From assembly GCA_036383955.1 (NCBI GenBank), contig DASVNH010000136.1, positions 1 to 64,000 on the forward strand: a stretch of 64,000 nucleotides of DNA, given 5' to 3'. The notes beneath the pieces were generated by a model. The model worked only from the letters and a program-made list of their open reading frames with translations, did no database searches and was not told the DNA's origin. This DNA comes from JACQFK01 sp036383955. Lineage in GTDB: Bacteria; Planctomycetota; MHYJ01; JACPRB01. A program made the position numbers and the translations under genes. Positions 55,894 to 64,000 of this stretch are shown in pieces; positions within the stretch are counted from its first letter, which is position 1, and every line of letters starts with the position of its first letter.

Positions 55894-58755
55894 CTACTTC
55901 TTGGGTTCGAGCTTCTTGACGTATTCTAGCCACTCCTTCTGAAGCGCGTCCATCGGCGCGTCGCCGAAGGCCGACTCGAAGGCGGCTTTCGCGTCCTGGC
56001 CCTTGACCAGGGCGGCCATGTAGGCCTGGATCCGCGGCCGGTGCGCGGGGGTCTCGTAGAAGAAGTGGACCATCGACCAGGCCTGCGAGTACTTGAACGA
56101 CACCGGGCCCGCGTAAAACTGCCCCGGGGTCTGCAGCATGATGTCCTTGAACGGCAGCGCCATCGGCAGCGCCCCTTTCAGGACCTTCAGGCGGCCGTCG
56201 AGGATCCGGGCCTTTTCGACGACCTTCGCCTCCTTCTTGGAGACCTCCACTTTCAACCCGCCCATGTACTCCGCGATCCCCTCGTTGAACCAGAAGGGCG
56301 TCTTGGGCGCGATCAGGTTCATGAAGTGGTGGAAGGACTCGTGGTAGAGCGTCTGGAGCGTGCCGTCCATGTCGACGTCCTCAAAGAGCAGCAGCTCCTT
56401 GAAGAGCGGGTGGAAGTAGCCGAGGGTCCATTCCTGGCGGCCCGACAGCGTGAGCTCGCCGTAGGTGAGGTAGGCCTCGCGCGTGTTGAAGACCGCCACG
56501 CGCGGCTTGGGCCGCTTCGGATCGTCCGCGAAGTGCTCCTTGAACGTCTCCGCGAAGTGCTTGTACGCCGCCTCGAGCCGCGAGCCGTAGAGCTCGGTCT
56601 TCTCCTTGGACATGTCCGTCATCACGATGAAGTGCGGGAACTCCTTCACGTGCTTCGCGCCCAGGTGCTGCGGGCCCTTGATCACGTTGATCACGTTGCG
56701 CTGCGCCTGCTGGACGTCCTCGCTGCCCGGCTCCAGCGCGCGCGCCAGGTCCAGGTCCGCCAGCGCGCCTTTCGCGTCGCCCGCCACGAAGCGCAGCATC
56801 CCCCGCAGCGCCAGCGACTCCCCGTCGTCCGCCGCCAGCTCCAGCGCCTTCGTCACCGCGGCCTTCGCCGCCTCGAAGTCCCGCTCGTCCATCGCCGCCT
56901 TGCCGACGGCCCGGTGCGCCTCCGCGAAATCCGGATCCGCCTCCGCGGCCTTCAGGAACGCCTCCCGCGCCTCGTCGGAGCGCCGGAACGTCCCCAGCAC
57001 CTTGCCCCGCCAGTACCAGCCCGGGCCGAAGCCGGGGGCGTTCTTCACCGCGGCCTCGAACAGCGACGCGTGCGCCGGCAGCAGCTTCTTCTCCCGCAGC
57101 GCGCCCAGGTAGGTCGCGCGCGCTTTCTGGAAGTCGGACCGCACGCCCTCGTCCAGCAGCCCCAGCAGGTACTCGTCCTCGCCGGACAGCGCGGCGTCGT
57201 CGGGCGTCTCCTTCCGCTTGCGCCCCAGGTCCTCCTCGAGCGCGCGGCGCACGAGCACTTCGGCCTCGGCGAAGCGCTTCTGGATCTCGATCGGATTGAC
57301 CTTGCCCCGCAGCGACAGCCCTTTGATGCGCGCCGCGCCCGACGCCGCGCCGAGCACCCACCAGCCCCGGGTCGTCGCGGCGTCGACCCCCGACAGCGCC
57401 TCCTGCTCCCCCACGAAGACGCGGAACGCGCCGCCGTCGACCGTGACGCGGATCTTGGTCTCGACGCCCGCCGGGATGCGGGCCGTCTCGGTCCGCCCGA
57501 GGATCGTCAGGCGGCCGCCGTCGAGCTTGTAGAGGACGTTGCCCGCCGGCGTCTTGCTGTTGAGGACGATGAGGTAGCCCTTGCGGTCGAACGTGAAGAA
57601 CGCGCCCATCGCGAGCGACGCCCCTTCGTCCAGCGTGACCGTGAAGTCCGACTGGAAGGCGTTTTCGAAGTCGACGTCCTTCAGGCTGTAGAGCGCCGTG
57701 CCCTTGGAGGCGATCTTGAGCGCGCCGCCTTCGACGGCGATCTCGCCGCCCGCCTGCCGCGCGGTGAAGTCCTGCGCCTGGGCCGGGTCGGCGAAGTCGT
57801 AGGCGATGAGCAGCTGGTCCGCGCCGAGCTTGCGCGCGGAGCCCTTGAACGCGCCCTCGTTGTTGAGCACGCGGTTGAGGTCGGGCACCCGCGCCGCGAA
57901 GCCGGCGTCGAGCTTCACGCACTGGTCGAAGGCCGCCTTGGCGTCCTTCCAGAGCTTCCGGAGCACGAGGGCGCGGCCGAGCTCGTACTGCCCCGCCGCC
58001 CCGCCGTCCTTCCAGGCCGCGCGCATGAGGTCGACGTAGGACTTGTCGTCCAGGAAGTCGGTCGGAAACACCTGCTCGGCGCTCGCCCCTTCGAACGTGA
58101 AGGCCAGCCGGATCTCGTCGCGGGTCATCGACTGGATCCCCGCGTTCTCGAGCTTCATCCCGTTCCGGAGCATGACGTTGACCTTGAGGTTCCGGAGCTT
58201 GGCGTTGACGGCCTTCTCGCGCTCCGCCCGCGCCTTCCGCTCCTCCTCGAGCGTCTTGCGGCCGTCCTCGAGCGCTTTCAGCGACGCGGCCTTCCGCTCC
58301 TTCTTGCGCGCCGCGTAGGACGTCTTCGCCTCCGCCTTCTTCGCCTCCTCCTCGAGCTTCGCGCGCGCCGCGTCCGCGGCCGCCTTCTTCGCCTCGGCCT
58401 CCTCGCGGGACTTGGCCTCGGCCGCCGCCTTCTTCAAGGCCTCGGCCTTCTTCGCCTCCTCCTCGGCGAACTTCCGGCGCGCCTCCTCGGTCTCCTTGCG
58501 CATCTTGGCTTCGAGGTCCACGGGCGGGGGGGTTGGCTTGACGGGCTTTTCGACGGCCTCTTCCGGCTCCCCGGCGGGCAGCCGCTTCGGCTTGGAGCCG
58601 GAGAGGGCGGCGACGAGGACGACGAGGATCAGGACCAGGGCGCCGCCGCCGATGCCCAGGTAGAGGGGGAGCTTGCTCTTCTGTTTGGGCGAAGGCGGCG
58701 CGGCCGGCCTGGCCGAGGGGCGCGGTCGCGACGGTCTCGGCTCCGGCACGCTCAC
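55894..58755 (-). CDS. Membrane-anchored TPR metallopeptidase (DUF1570-type)
   Basis: A 953-residue protein. After a Pro-rich N-terminus a transmembrane helix (about 29-51, LPLYLGIGGGALVLILVVLV) leads to a long Lys/Glu/Ala coiled coil (about 75-190). A concanavalin-like region lies near 310-480, TPR repeats near 560-700 (PGFGPGWYWRGKVLGTFR, ADPDFAEAHRAVGKAAMDE). The C-terminal metallopeptidase has HESFHHF (HExxH, about 803-807) and a downstream Glu in WFNEGIAEYMGG. It resembles zincins of the DUF1570/peptidase-MA type found in planctomycetes. Function unknown; a surface-protein protease is plausible. Confidence 0.8.
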   Translation of the reverse strand: MSVPEPRPSRPRPSARPAAPPSPKQKSKLPLYLGIGGGALVLILVVLVAALSGSKPKRLPAGEPEEAVEKPVKPTPPPVDLEAKMRKETEEARRKFAEEEAKKAEALKKAAAEAKSREEAEAKKAAADAARAKLEEEAKKAEAKTSYAARKKERKAASLKALEDGRKTLEEERKARAEREKAVNAKLRNLKVNVMLRNGMKLENAGIQSMTRDEIRLAFTFEGASAEQVFPTDFLDDKSYVDLMRAAWKDGGAAGQYELGRALVLRKLWKDAKAAFDQCVKLDAGFAARVPDLNRVLNNEGAFKGSARKLGADQLLIAYDFADPAQAQDFTARQAGGEIAVEGGALKIASKGTALYSLKDVDFENAFQSDFTVTLDEGASLAMGAFFTFDRKGYLIVLNSKTPAGNVLYKLDGGRLTILGRTETARIPAGVETKIRVTVDGGAFRVFVGEQEALSGVDAATTRGWWVLGAASGAARIKGLSLRGKVNPIEIQKRFAEAEVLVRRALEEDLGRKRKETPDDAALSGEDEYLLGLLDEGVRSDFQKARATYLGALREKKLLPAHASLFEAAVKNAPGFGPGWYWRGKVLGTFRRSDEAREAFLKAAEADPDFAEAHRAVGKAAMDERDFEAAKAAVTKALELAADDGESLALRGMLRFVAGDAKGALADLDLARALEPGSEDVQQAQRNVINVIKGPQHLGAKHVKEFPHFIVMTDMSKEKTELYGSRLEAAYKHFAETFKEHFADDPKRPKPRVAVFNTREAYLTYGELTLSGRQEWTLGYFHPLFKELLLFEDVDMDGTLQTLYHESFHHFMNLIAPKTPFWFNEGIAEYMGGLKVEVSKKEAKVVEKARILDGRLKVLKGALPMALPFKDIMLQTPGQFYAGPVSFKYSQAWSMVHFFYETPAHRPRIQAYMAALVKGQDAKAAFESAFGDAPMDALQKEWLEYVKKLEPKK

Positions 58756-58764
58756 GCCCTCAAA

Positions 58765-59592
58765 TTACCTCAACTTCAGGAGGATGGTGTGCGAAACGTC
58801 GTGGTCCGCTTTCTCCTGGTTGTTGAACGTCGCCAGGCAGAACGCCAGCGGCTTGGCCGGGTCGATCTGGGTGTCGTCCTTCTGGCCCGTCTTCAGCTTG
58901 CGCTTGAACTCGACGGTCCACATGTTGTCGGCGTGCTCGCCGCGGGCCTCGACGTCCGCCGCCGAGCCCGCGGGCTTCTGGGCCGCGAACTGCGGGACCT
59001 TGTCGGGGCCCTTGGCCTTCGGCGCCTCGAGGGTCTTGAAGGGCGGCGTCCCCGCGTCCAGGGCCCGGCCGATGAAGATGCGGCTCTCGTCGCGCGCCGT
59101 CTTCTGCTTCGACTTCATGCCGGGGGGCGCGGTCTTGGAGTAGACGTGGAGGAGGTCGAGCGCGTACCCGCCCGAGGAGCGGTCGGCGCCCCAGTGCCAG
59201 ACGTCCCACTTCGCCTCGACGGGCGCGAGCATGTCGGGGTTGAACGTGCCTTCCAGGGCGAAGCCGAGCGAGCAGGAGTCCTCATACTCGGCGTCGTCCT
59301 GCACGAGGTACTTCTCGTCGGAGAGGCTCCACGAGAGCGTCTGGTGGACCGCGTTCTTGCTGTCGTCCGCCCAGCGCACCAGGACCACGATGGAGTCGCC
59401 GTCGTGGACGGCCTTCATCATCGCCTTGCGCTCGGCCTTCTCCTCCGGCACGCCGATGGGCACCGTGAGCTCGGCGGCGCCCTTCCAGGCGTCGTCGCCG
59501 GCCTTGCCGTCGATCGCCGGAAGCTTCGCCACCTTGGCGGCGGTCAGCTCGAGATCGTCCGCCAGGGCGAGGGCCGTCAGCAGCAGCAGCAT
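58765..59592 (-). CDS. Ethylbenzene-dehydrogenase-like heme-binding protein
   Basis: A 275-residue exported protein, signal MLLLLTALALADDLE. The beta-sandwich (about 20-275) has the EB_dh pattern: LPAIDGKAGDDAWKGAAEL, SIVVLVRWADDSKN, DSCSLGFALEG and KWDVWHWGADRSSG, with a late MWTVEFKRKL. Known members bind heme b via His/Met as gamma subunits of DMSO-reductase-family enzymes or form cytochrome partners. No molybdenum enzyme is adjacent, so a stand-alone redox carrier is likely. Confidence 0.75.
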   Translation of the reverse strand: MLLLLTALALADDLELTAAKVAKLPAIDGKAGDDAWKGAAELTVPIGVPEEKAERKAMMKAVHDGDSIVVLVRWADDSKNAVHQTLSWSLSDEKYLVQDDAEYEDSCSLGFALEGTFNPDMLAPVEAKWDVWHWGADRSSGGYALDLLHVYSKTAPPGMKSKQKTARDESRIFIGRALDAGTPPFKTLEAPKAKGPDKVPQFAAQKPAGSAADVEARGEHADNMWTVEFKRKLKTGQKDDTQIDPAKPLAFCLATFNNQEKADHDVSHTILLKLR

Positions 59593-59667
59593 GGAAAGTT
59601 CTCCTTATACGGGCCGCCGGGGTTTGCGCGAGGCGAAGAAGGGGGCCCGCTCTGAGCGAAGTCGAAG

Positions 59668-59740
59668 TGCCCCCCACGAGATTCGAACTCGTGTCCCGGC
59701 CTTGAGAGGGCCGTGTCCTAGGCCACTAGACGAGGGGGGC
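59668..59740 (-). tRNA. tRNA-Glu (anticodon CUC)
   Basis: The minus strand folds into a full cloverleaf: acceptor GCCCCCC/GGGGGGC, D arm GTCTAGTGGCCTAGGAC, anticodon stem CGGCC/GGCCG with loop CTCTCAA (anticodon CTC), variable loop and T arm CACGAGTTCGAATCTCGTG. It closely resembles E. coli tRNA-Glu. CCA is not encoded. It reads GAG codons, frequent in this GC-rich genome. The leader upstream contains GGGGGCT, able to pair with the 5' acceptor strand. Confidence 0.95.
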
Positions 59741-59827
59741 TGGAACCGAAGCCCCCGAAGGTTACTGTCCGCCTTTGCTGAAAGCAAGCAATAGTCCCCC
59801 TGTACCCGGCCCCGGCTGGAGTCGTAG

Positions 59828-59833
59828 TATATT
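59828..59833 (+). promoter_or_regulatory. -10 box of the HEAT-repeat gene
   Basis: TATATT lies three bases before the ATG at 59837 and six before a second ATG at 59840; a leaderless message would favour the second ATG. Confidence 0.4.
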
Positions 59834-59836
59834 ACG

Positions 59837-61012
59837 ATGATGAGGTCGCTCGGGCTCGCGTTTCTGGCGCTGCTTTCCCTTCAGGACGACATCGACGCCA
59901 AGCTCAAATCCTTCGCCGAGGCCATGAAGGCGGCGAAGTCCGATCCCGAGCGGATGGCGGCGATCGACGACCTGTCGGCCCTCCGCAGCCTGAAGGCGGC
60001 CCAGAAGCTGACGGCGGTCGTCGCCGGCCCTTACTCGGGCGCGGTCCGCGCCGCCGCGGCGGACGGCATCGGGAAGATCGGCGACCTGAAGTCCGGCGCC
60101 GCGCTCCAGGGCGTGCTCTCCTCCTTCGGCGGCCTGCTCTCGAGCGAGAATCCGAACCGGCCCGACGACCAGAAGTGCGCGGAGGCGGTCGTGCGCGCCC
60201 TCGGCACGATCCGCGACCGGAGCGCGACGCGGATGCTCACGAACCTGCTGATCTCGAACAACATCCCGCTGATGGGCGAGGCCTGCCGGACGCTGGCGAA
60301 GCTGCGCGACCCGTCCTGCCTGGAGGGGCTGCTGAAGCTGCACTACGCCGCGAACTCGGCGGAGTCGCCCAACACCCCCAACCCGCGCAAGCCGCTCGCG
60401 CCCGACACGCTCGCGGCGCTGCGGCGGATCACGGGCCAGACCCTCACCACCCCGGACGAGTGGAACAAGTGGTACAAGACGGTCGGCCGCGCGTTCGTGC
60501 CGCCGCCCGAGGAGTCGATGGGCGGCCTCCCCTTCGCCGCGCGCGCGTTCGCGGTGTACGCGGGCAAGGGCGAGACGGCCGGCCTGGGAAAATACGACCT
60601 GGTGTTTCTCGATCCGGGTAATTATCAGAAGTCGGACCTCGCGAGCCTGAAGGCGATCGCGCTGTCGGGCGAGCCGAAGGCGGCGCTCGACAAGGGCTTC
60701 GCGGGGATCGTGGTCGAGGCGGCCAAGGCGGCGGAGACGCGCAAGAAGTTCCCGCGCGCGCTGATCGTGGTCCGGGAGCCCGACGCCGCCGCGGCGCCGT
60801 ACGTGAACGCGTTCCTGATCGAAGGGCTGGACGAGAAGAAGCCGGACATGGACCTGGTGACCAAGCTGAAGGGCTTCCGTTCCCAGCACGACGCCGCGAT
60901 CCTGCTCCTCTTCTCCGGCGAGGAGCCGGCCCCGAAGCTCAAGTACGCGCGCGACCAGGGCTTCCTGGGCTACGTCGCGCCGAACGCGGAGTTTTCCTCG
61001 CTGGCTCCTTGA
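59837..61012 (+). CDS. Exported HEAT-repeat protein
   Basis: A 391-residue exported protein starting MMRSLGLAFLALLSLQDDID. HEAT-like helical pairs occupy about 20-170 (SLKAAQKLTAVVAGPYSGAV, SATRMLTNLLISNNIPLMGE). After a linker the C-terminal part (about 240-391) is an alpha/beta domain (YDLVFLDPGNYQKSDLASLK, ALIVVREPDAAAAP, AAILLLFSGEEPAPK) that I do not recognise. It is nine bases upstream of the next gene and probably shares its transcript. Confidence 0.65.
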   Translation: MMRSLGLAFLALLSLQDDIDAKLKSFAEAMKAAKSDPERMAAIDDLSALRSLKAAQKLTAVVAGPYSGAVRAAAADGIGKIGDLKSGAALQGVLSSFGGLLSSENPNRPDDQKCAEAVVRALGTIRDRSATRMLTNLLISNNIPLMGEACRTLAKLRDPSCLEGLLKLHYAANSAESPNTPNPRKPLAPDTLAALRRITGQTLTTPDEWNKWYKTVGRAFVPPPEESMGGLPFAARAFAVYAGKGETAGLGKYDLVFLDPGNYQKSDLASLKAIALSGEPKAALDKGFAGIVVEAAKAAETRKKFPRALIVVREPDAAAAPYVNAFLIEGLDEKKPDMDLVTKLKGFRSQHDAAILLLFSGEEPAPKLKYARDQGFLGYVAPNAEFSSLAP

Positions 61013-61020
61013 AAGGCAAC

Positions 61021-61848
61021 ATGATCGAACTGCTCGCCGCCGCCGACACCGCCCCGCTCTGGCCGTGGGTCCTCTTCGGCCGCTTCCACCCCCTGGTCGT
61101 TCACTTCCCCATCGCCTTGCTGACGATCGCCGCGCTCGTCGAAGGCTGGGGCCTCGCCCGCCGCCGCACGGCCGCGGGCGACACGTCGTGGATCTGCGTG
61201 GGCATCGGGGCCCTCAGCGCGATCGTCGCCACCGTCATGGGCTACGCGTTCGCCGAGGGCAAGACCTCCGACCCCGATACGCTCCAGCTGCACGAGCGCC
61301 TCGGCCTGATCACGACCATCGTCTCCGTCCTCACGGTCGCCCTCGCCTGGAGAGCCCGGCGATCCGGAGGCACCGGGGGCCCGGCGATGGCCTTCCGCGC
61401 CTTCCTCTTCGTCAGCGCGCTCGGCGTGGGCGTCACGGGGCACTTCGGCGGCGAGATGGTCTATCCCGATTGGTGGAAGTATCGGATGCCCTGGAACAAA
61501 GAGGCGGAAGCGAAGCCGCTCCAGAACCCCGACCCGACGCCCGCCATGGCCGGCAACGTCGACTTCGTCAAGGAGATCGCGCCGATCATCAAGGCCTCGT
61601 GCCTCAAGTGCCACGGGCCCGAAAAGACGAAGGGCAAGCTGCGCTTGGACTCGAAGGCCGGCGCCCTGAAGAAAGGCATCAAGCCGGGCAAGCCCGACGA
61701 CAGCACCTTCTACACGCTGCTCATCTCCGACGACCCGGACGAGCGCATGCCGGAGAAAGCGGATCCGCTGCCCAAGGCGCAGATCGAGCTCATCAAGAAG
61801 TGGATCGTGCAGGGCGCCCCCTGGCCCGATGGCTTCGAAATCAAATAG
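61021..61848 (+). CDS. DUF2231 membrane domain fused to planctomycete-type cytochrome c
   Basis: A 275-residue protein. Four transmembrane helices (about 10-160) start with LFGRFHPLVVHFPIALLTIA, whose His residues are typical of DUF2231, and end with GVGVTGHFGGEMVY. The C-terminal domain has one c-type heme site, IIKASCLKCHGPEKTKGKLR, then DDPDERMPEKADPLPKAQIE with a likely Met ligand, as in planctomycete PSCyt1 domains. It probably passes electrons at the membrane. ATG at 61021 with AAGG upstream is chosen over TTG at 61009. Confidence 0.9.
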   Translation: MIELLAAADTAPLWPWVLFGRFHPLVVHFPIALLTIAALVEGWGLARRRTAAGDTSWICVGIGALSAIVATVMGYAFAEGKTSDPDTLQLHERLGLITTIVSVLTVALAWRARRSGGTGGPAMAFRAFLFVSALGVGVTGHFGGEMVYPDWWKYRMPWNKEAEAKPLQNPDPTPAMAGNVDFVKEIAPIIKASCLKCHGPEKTKGKLRLDSKAGALKKGIKPGKPDDSTFYTLLISDDPDERMPEKADPLPKAQIELIKKWIVQGAPWPDGFEIK

Positions 61849-62857
61849 CGTGGACTCCGACCTCCCGCCCCTGCACGCGCGGTGGATGTCGAACCTCCTC
61901 CCCGCCCCCATCCCCCGCGAAACCAAGGCCGCCTGCGGCGACTGCGTCATGTGCCCCGGCAAGGGCGCCGAGCCCGAGGAAGCCTTCGCCCCCGAGACCA
62001 AGTGCTGCACGTTCGTGCCGTCGATCCCCAACTTCCTCGCCGGCCGCGCCCTCGCCGATCCGGAGCTGGCCGAAGGACGTCGATCCCTCGAAGCCCGCAT
62101 CGCCGCGCGCGAGTGGCTGTCCCCGCTCGGCCTCGGCATCACCGAGGACGAGCAGACCCGCTACCGGACCCTCAAGGCCGCCGGCCTCTTCGGCAAGCCC
62201 GGCGCCGAGCTGCGCTGCCCGCACTACGTCGACCGCGACGGCGGCCTCTGCGGGCTCTGGCGCCACCGCCCCGCCGTCTGCGCCACCTGGTTCTGCAAGC
62301 ACGAGCGCGGCCAGGTCGGGCACGACTTCTGGAGGTCGATGCGCCGCCTCCTCGCCAAGGTCGAGGACAGCCTCAGCGTCTGGTGCGTGCTCCAGGCCGG
62401 GTTCGAGCCCGCCGCCCTCGAGGCCCTCTTCCCCGAGGAGCGCGAGCCCGACCTCGACCGCGCCTGGGGCCCGTGGCGCGGCCGCGAGGCCGACTTCTAC
62501 AAGACCTGCGCCGCGCGCGTGGAGGCGCTGGCGTGGGACGAGATCCGCCGGATCGGCGGCGCCAGCGTCGAGGCCCTCTGCGCCCTGGCCGCCGAGGGCT
62601 TCCGGAAGCTGCTGGACGTCGGGCTCCCCGCCACGATCGCCGCCGGCGAGTACCGGATGGCGGCGGCACCCGACCGCCTCCGCCTGCGCGGCTACATGGC
62701 CAGCGACTGGATCGACCTGCCCCCGGGCTGGCTGGACTTCCTGATGAAGCTCGAGAGCGAGGACACGGCGTCGGCCGTCGACCGCCTCCGCCAAGCGGGC
62801 GCGCCGGACGTCGAAGCCGTCCTCCGCCGCCTCCTGGACCTCGGGATCCTGGCGTAG
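61829..62857 (+). CDS. Cys-rich protein of unknown function
   Basis: A 342-residue soluble protein. The N-terminal half has about ten Cys in motifs CGDCVMC, CCTFVPSIPNFLAGR, CPHY, GLCGLWRHRPAVCATWFCKH, a layout that suggests one or two metal or Fe-S clusters, loosely like YkgJ-type clusters. The C-terminal half is helical (AWDEIRRIGGASVEALCALA). It overlaps the preceding gene by 20 bases from ATG 61829; GTG at 61850 is an alternative. Function unknown. Confidence 0.65.
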   Translation: MASKSNSVDSDLPPLHARWMSNLLPAPIPRETKAACGDCVMCPGKGAEPEEAFAPETKCCTFVPSIPNFLAGRALADPELAEGRRSLEARIAAREWLSPLGLGITEDEQTRYRTLKAAGLFGKPGAELRCPHYVDRDGGLCGLWRHRPAVCATWFCKHERGQVGHDFWRSMRRLLAKVEDSLSVWCVLQAGFEPAALEALFPEEREPDLDRAWGPWRGREADFYKTCAARVEALAWDEIRRIGGASVEALCALAAEGFRKLLDVGLPATIAAGEYRMAAAPDRLRLRGYMASDWIDLPPGWLDFLMKLESEDTASAVDRLRQAGAPDVEAVLRRLLDLGILA

Positions 62858-62882
62858 GAGAAATCTGCCCGCTACATTTCTC
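62858..62882. terminator. Weak hairpin after the Cys-rich gene
   Basis: GAGAAAT and ATTTCTC with an 11-base loop, directly after the stop codon. No T-tract. It may end the three-gene transcript from 59837. Confidence 0.35.
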
Positions 62883-62936
62883 GGAACCCGCTCCTCTCGC
62901 CTCGCGTCGAAGCGGCATCGATTGAAGAGGTGAACG

Positions 62937-64000
62937 ATGCTCGCGACGCTGATGGCCCTGGTCCTGACGGTTCAAGAAAAGCCGGTCCCGCCGCGGGCGG
63001 AAGTGGTGTTCGTGCTGGATACGACGGGCTCGATGGGGGGCCTGCTCGACGGCGCGAAGAAGAAGATCTGGTCGATCGCCAACGAGCTGCTGAAAGGCTC
63101 GCCGAAGCCCGACCTCCGGGTCGGCCTGGTCGCCTACCGCGACAAGGGCGACGCCTACGTCACGCAGGTGACGGACCTGACGGCCGACCTCGACAAGATC
63201 TATGAGACGCTGCTGGGCTTCCAGGCCCAGGGGGGCGGCGACGGCCCCGAGAACGTGCGCCAGGCCCTGCACGACGCGGTCACGAAGATCTCCTGGTCCC
63301 CGGACCGGAAGGCCTTCAAGGTCATGTTCCTGGTCGGCGACGCGCCGCCGCATCTCGACTACACCGACGTCCCCAAGATCGAGGAGCTCTGCCTCGCCGC
63401 GGTGAAGGCGGACATCACGATCAACGCCGTGCGCTGCGGCGGCGACCCCGACACGGGCCGGATCTGGCAGGACATCGCCTCCCGAAGCGAAGGCACGTTC
63501 GCCTCGATCGACCAGGGCGGCGGCGTGGTGGCGATCGCGACGCCCTACGACAAGGAGATCGGCGAGCTCTCCGACAAGGTCGGCCGCACGGTGGTGGCCT
63601 TCGGCGACCCGAGCAAGCGGCGCGAGCTGGAGCGCAAGGAAGGCCTCGCGGCCTCCGCTCCTGCGGCCGAGAAGGCCGACCGCGCCTCGGCGAAGTCGGC
63701 GGGCGGCGCCCTCCACGAAGAGGACCTGGTCGACGCCGTGAGGGACGGCCGCAAGAAGCTCGAGGACCTCAAGCCCGAAGAGATGCCGGCCGAGCTCAAG
63801 GGCAAGACCCCCGAAGAGCGCAAGGCCTGGCTCGACGCGAAGACCAAGGAGCGCGCGGAGCTGCAGAAGCAGGTCGTCGATCTCTCCAAGAAGCGCGAGC
63901 AGTACATCGCCGACGAGCTCGCCAAGCGCGGCGAGAAGGACGGCTTCGACAGCGTCGTGAAGGACGCCCTCCGCAAGCAGGCCGAGAAGAAGGGGATCCA
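62937..64000 (+). CDS. Exported von Willebrand factor A-domain protein (cut by window edge)
   Basis: The visible 354 residues start MLATLMALVLTVQEKPVPPR after an AGAGGTG site. The vWA domain (about 22-215) has a MIDAS motif VFVLDTTGSMGG (DxTxS) and YRDKGDAYVTQVTDL, with the third metal position in LVGDAPPHL. The C-terminal part is a charged coiled coil (RKKLEDLKPEEMPAELKGKT). vWA proteins bind partners through a metal; no partner is identified. The C-terminus lies beyond the right edge. Confidence 0.85.
   Translation, partial: MLATLMALVLTVQEKPVPPRAEVVFVLDTTGSMGGLLDGAKKKIWSIANELLKGSPKPDLRVGLVAYRDKGDAYVTQVTDLTADLDKIYETLLGFQAQGGGDGPENVRQALHDAVTKISWSPDRKAFKVMFLVGDAPPHLDYTDVPKIEELCLAAVKADITINAVRCGGDPDTGRIWQDIASRSEGTFASIDQGGGVVAIATPYDKEIGELSDKVGRTVVAFGDPSKRRELERKEGLAASAPAAEKADRASAKSAGGALHEEDLVDAVRDGRKKLEDLKPEEMPAELKGKTPEERKAWLDAKTKERAELQKQVVDLSKKREQYIADELAKRGEKDGFDSVVKDALRKQAEKKGI

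Noticed and set aside
59605..59787. A small open frame on the minus strand over the tRNA
   Set aside because: It covers the tRNA-Glu gene and reads like translated tRNA sequence.

Overview
The window is a GC-rich, gene-dense stretch of chromosome from a bacterium that looks like a member of the Planctomycetota (PVC group). The evidence is a membrane-bound dehydrogenase of the PVC type with a C-terminal c-type heme domain (41992-44757), a planctomycete-type cytochrome domain with a CLKCH heme site (61021-61848), a formylglycine sulfatase, FG-GAP/ASPIC, LamG and discoidin-type exported proteins, and Ser/Thr kinases of Hanks type. No plasmid, prophage or CRISPR locus is visible. The lineage call comes from family recognition, not from a marker tree.

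Layout. 1-6.9 kb: leucyl-tRNA synthetase (cut by the left edge), an esterase, an ORF6N protein, phosphofructokinase, a membrane-anchored class III cyclase and a DUF2585 protein. 6.9-9.8 kb: an ECF sigma factor fused to a thioredoxin-like domain, followed 4 nt later by a stand-alone paralog of that domain with an in-frame TGA next to a Cys (candidate selenoprotein). 9.8-24.4 kb: a LamG protein, a Fur regulator, small membrane proteins, a CRTAC1-type lipoprotein, carbohydrate-related enzymes, a cupin, a broken beta-propeller gene and a TIM-barrel lipoprotein. 24.4-29.2 kb: a lipoprotein, a pseudokinase, a coiled-coil protein and the ABC-F ATPase Uup. 29.4-36.2 kb: two YciI/DGPF proteins with their ECF sigma factor, then Calx-beta and CHRD lipoproteins. 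36.2-46.9 kb: an ABC exporter, SEC-C protein, Cys-rich lipoprotein, HAD phosphatase, a 52-residue peptide with a double-glycine leader next to a 2-oxoglutarate oxygenase, the PVC dehydrogenase and an active Ser/Thr kinase. 46.9-53 kb: a sulfatase and a four-gene operon (chemoreceptor, diheme peroxidase, porin, substrate-binding protein). 53-64 kb: VOC, beta-lactamase-type and heavy-metal-domain proteins, a large TPR metallopeptidase, an ethylbenzene-dehydrogenase-like heme protein, tRNA-Glu(CUC), a HEAT-repeat protein, a DUF2231-cytochrome fusion, a Cys-rich protein and a vWA protein cut by the right edge.

Window-wide patterns. (1) About a dozen exported proteins begin with a very short, mostly uncharged hydrophobic stretch ending in Gln followed by Asp/Glu, while the nine lipoproteins have ordinary K/R-containing signals and lipoboxes. 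(2) Many genes have a TANNNT hexamer 5-9 nt before the start codon and no Shine-Dalgarno site, suggesting leaderless transcripts. (3) Short perfect palindromes and G-run hairpins are scattered between and even inside genes. The most interesting candidates are the UGA-containing thioredoxin-like gene (8720-9748), the double-glycine peptide with its oxygenase (40819-41929), the ORF6N-linked palindromes (2640-2994) and the Gln-Asp/Glu signal peptides.
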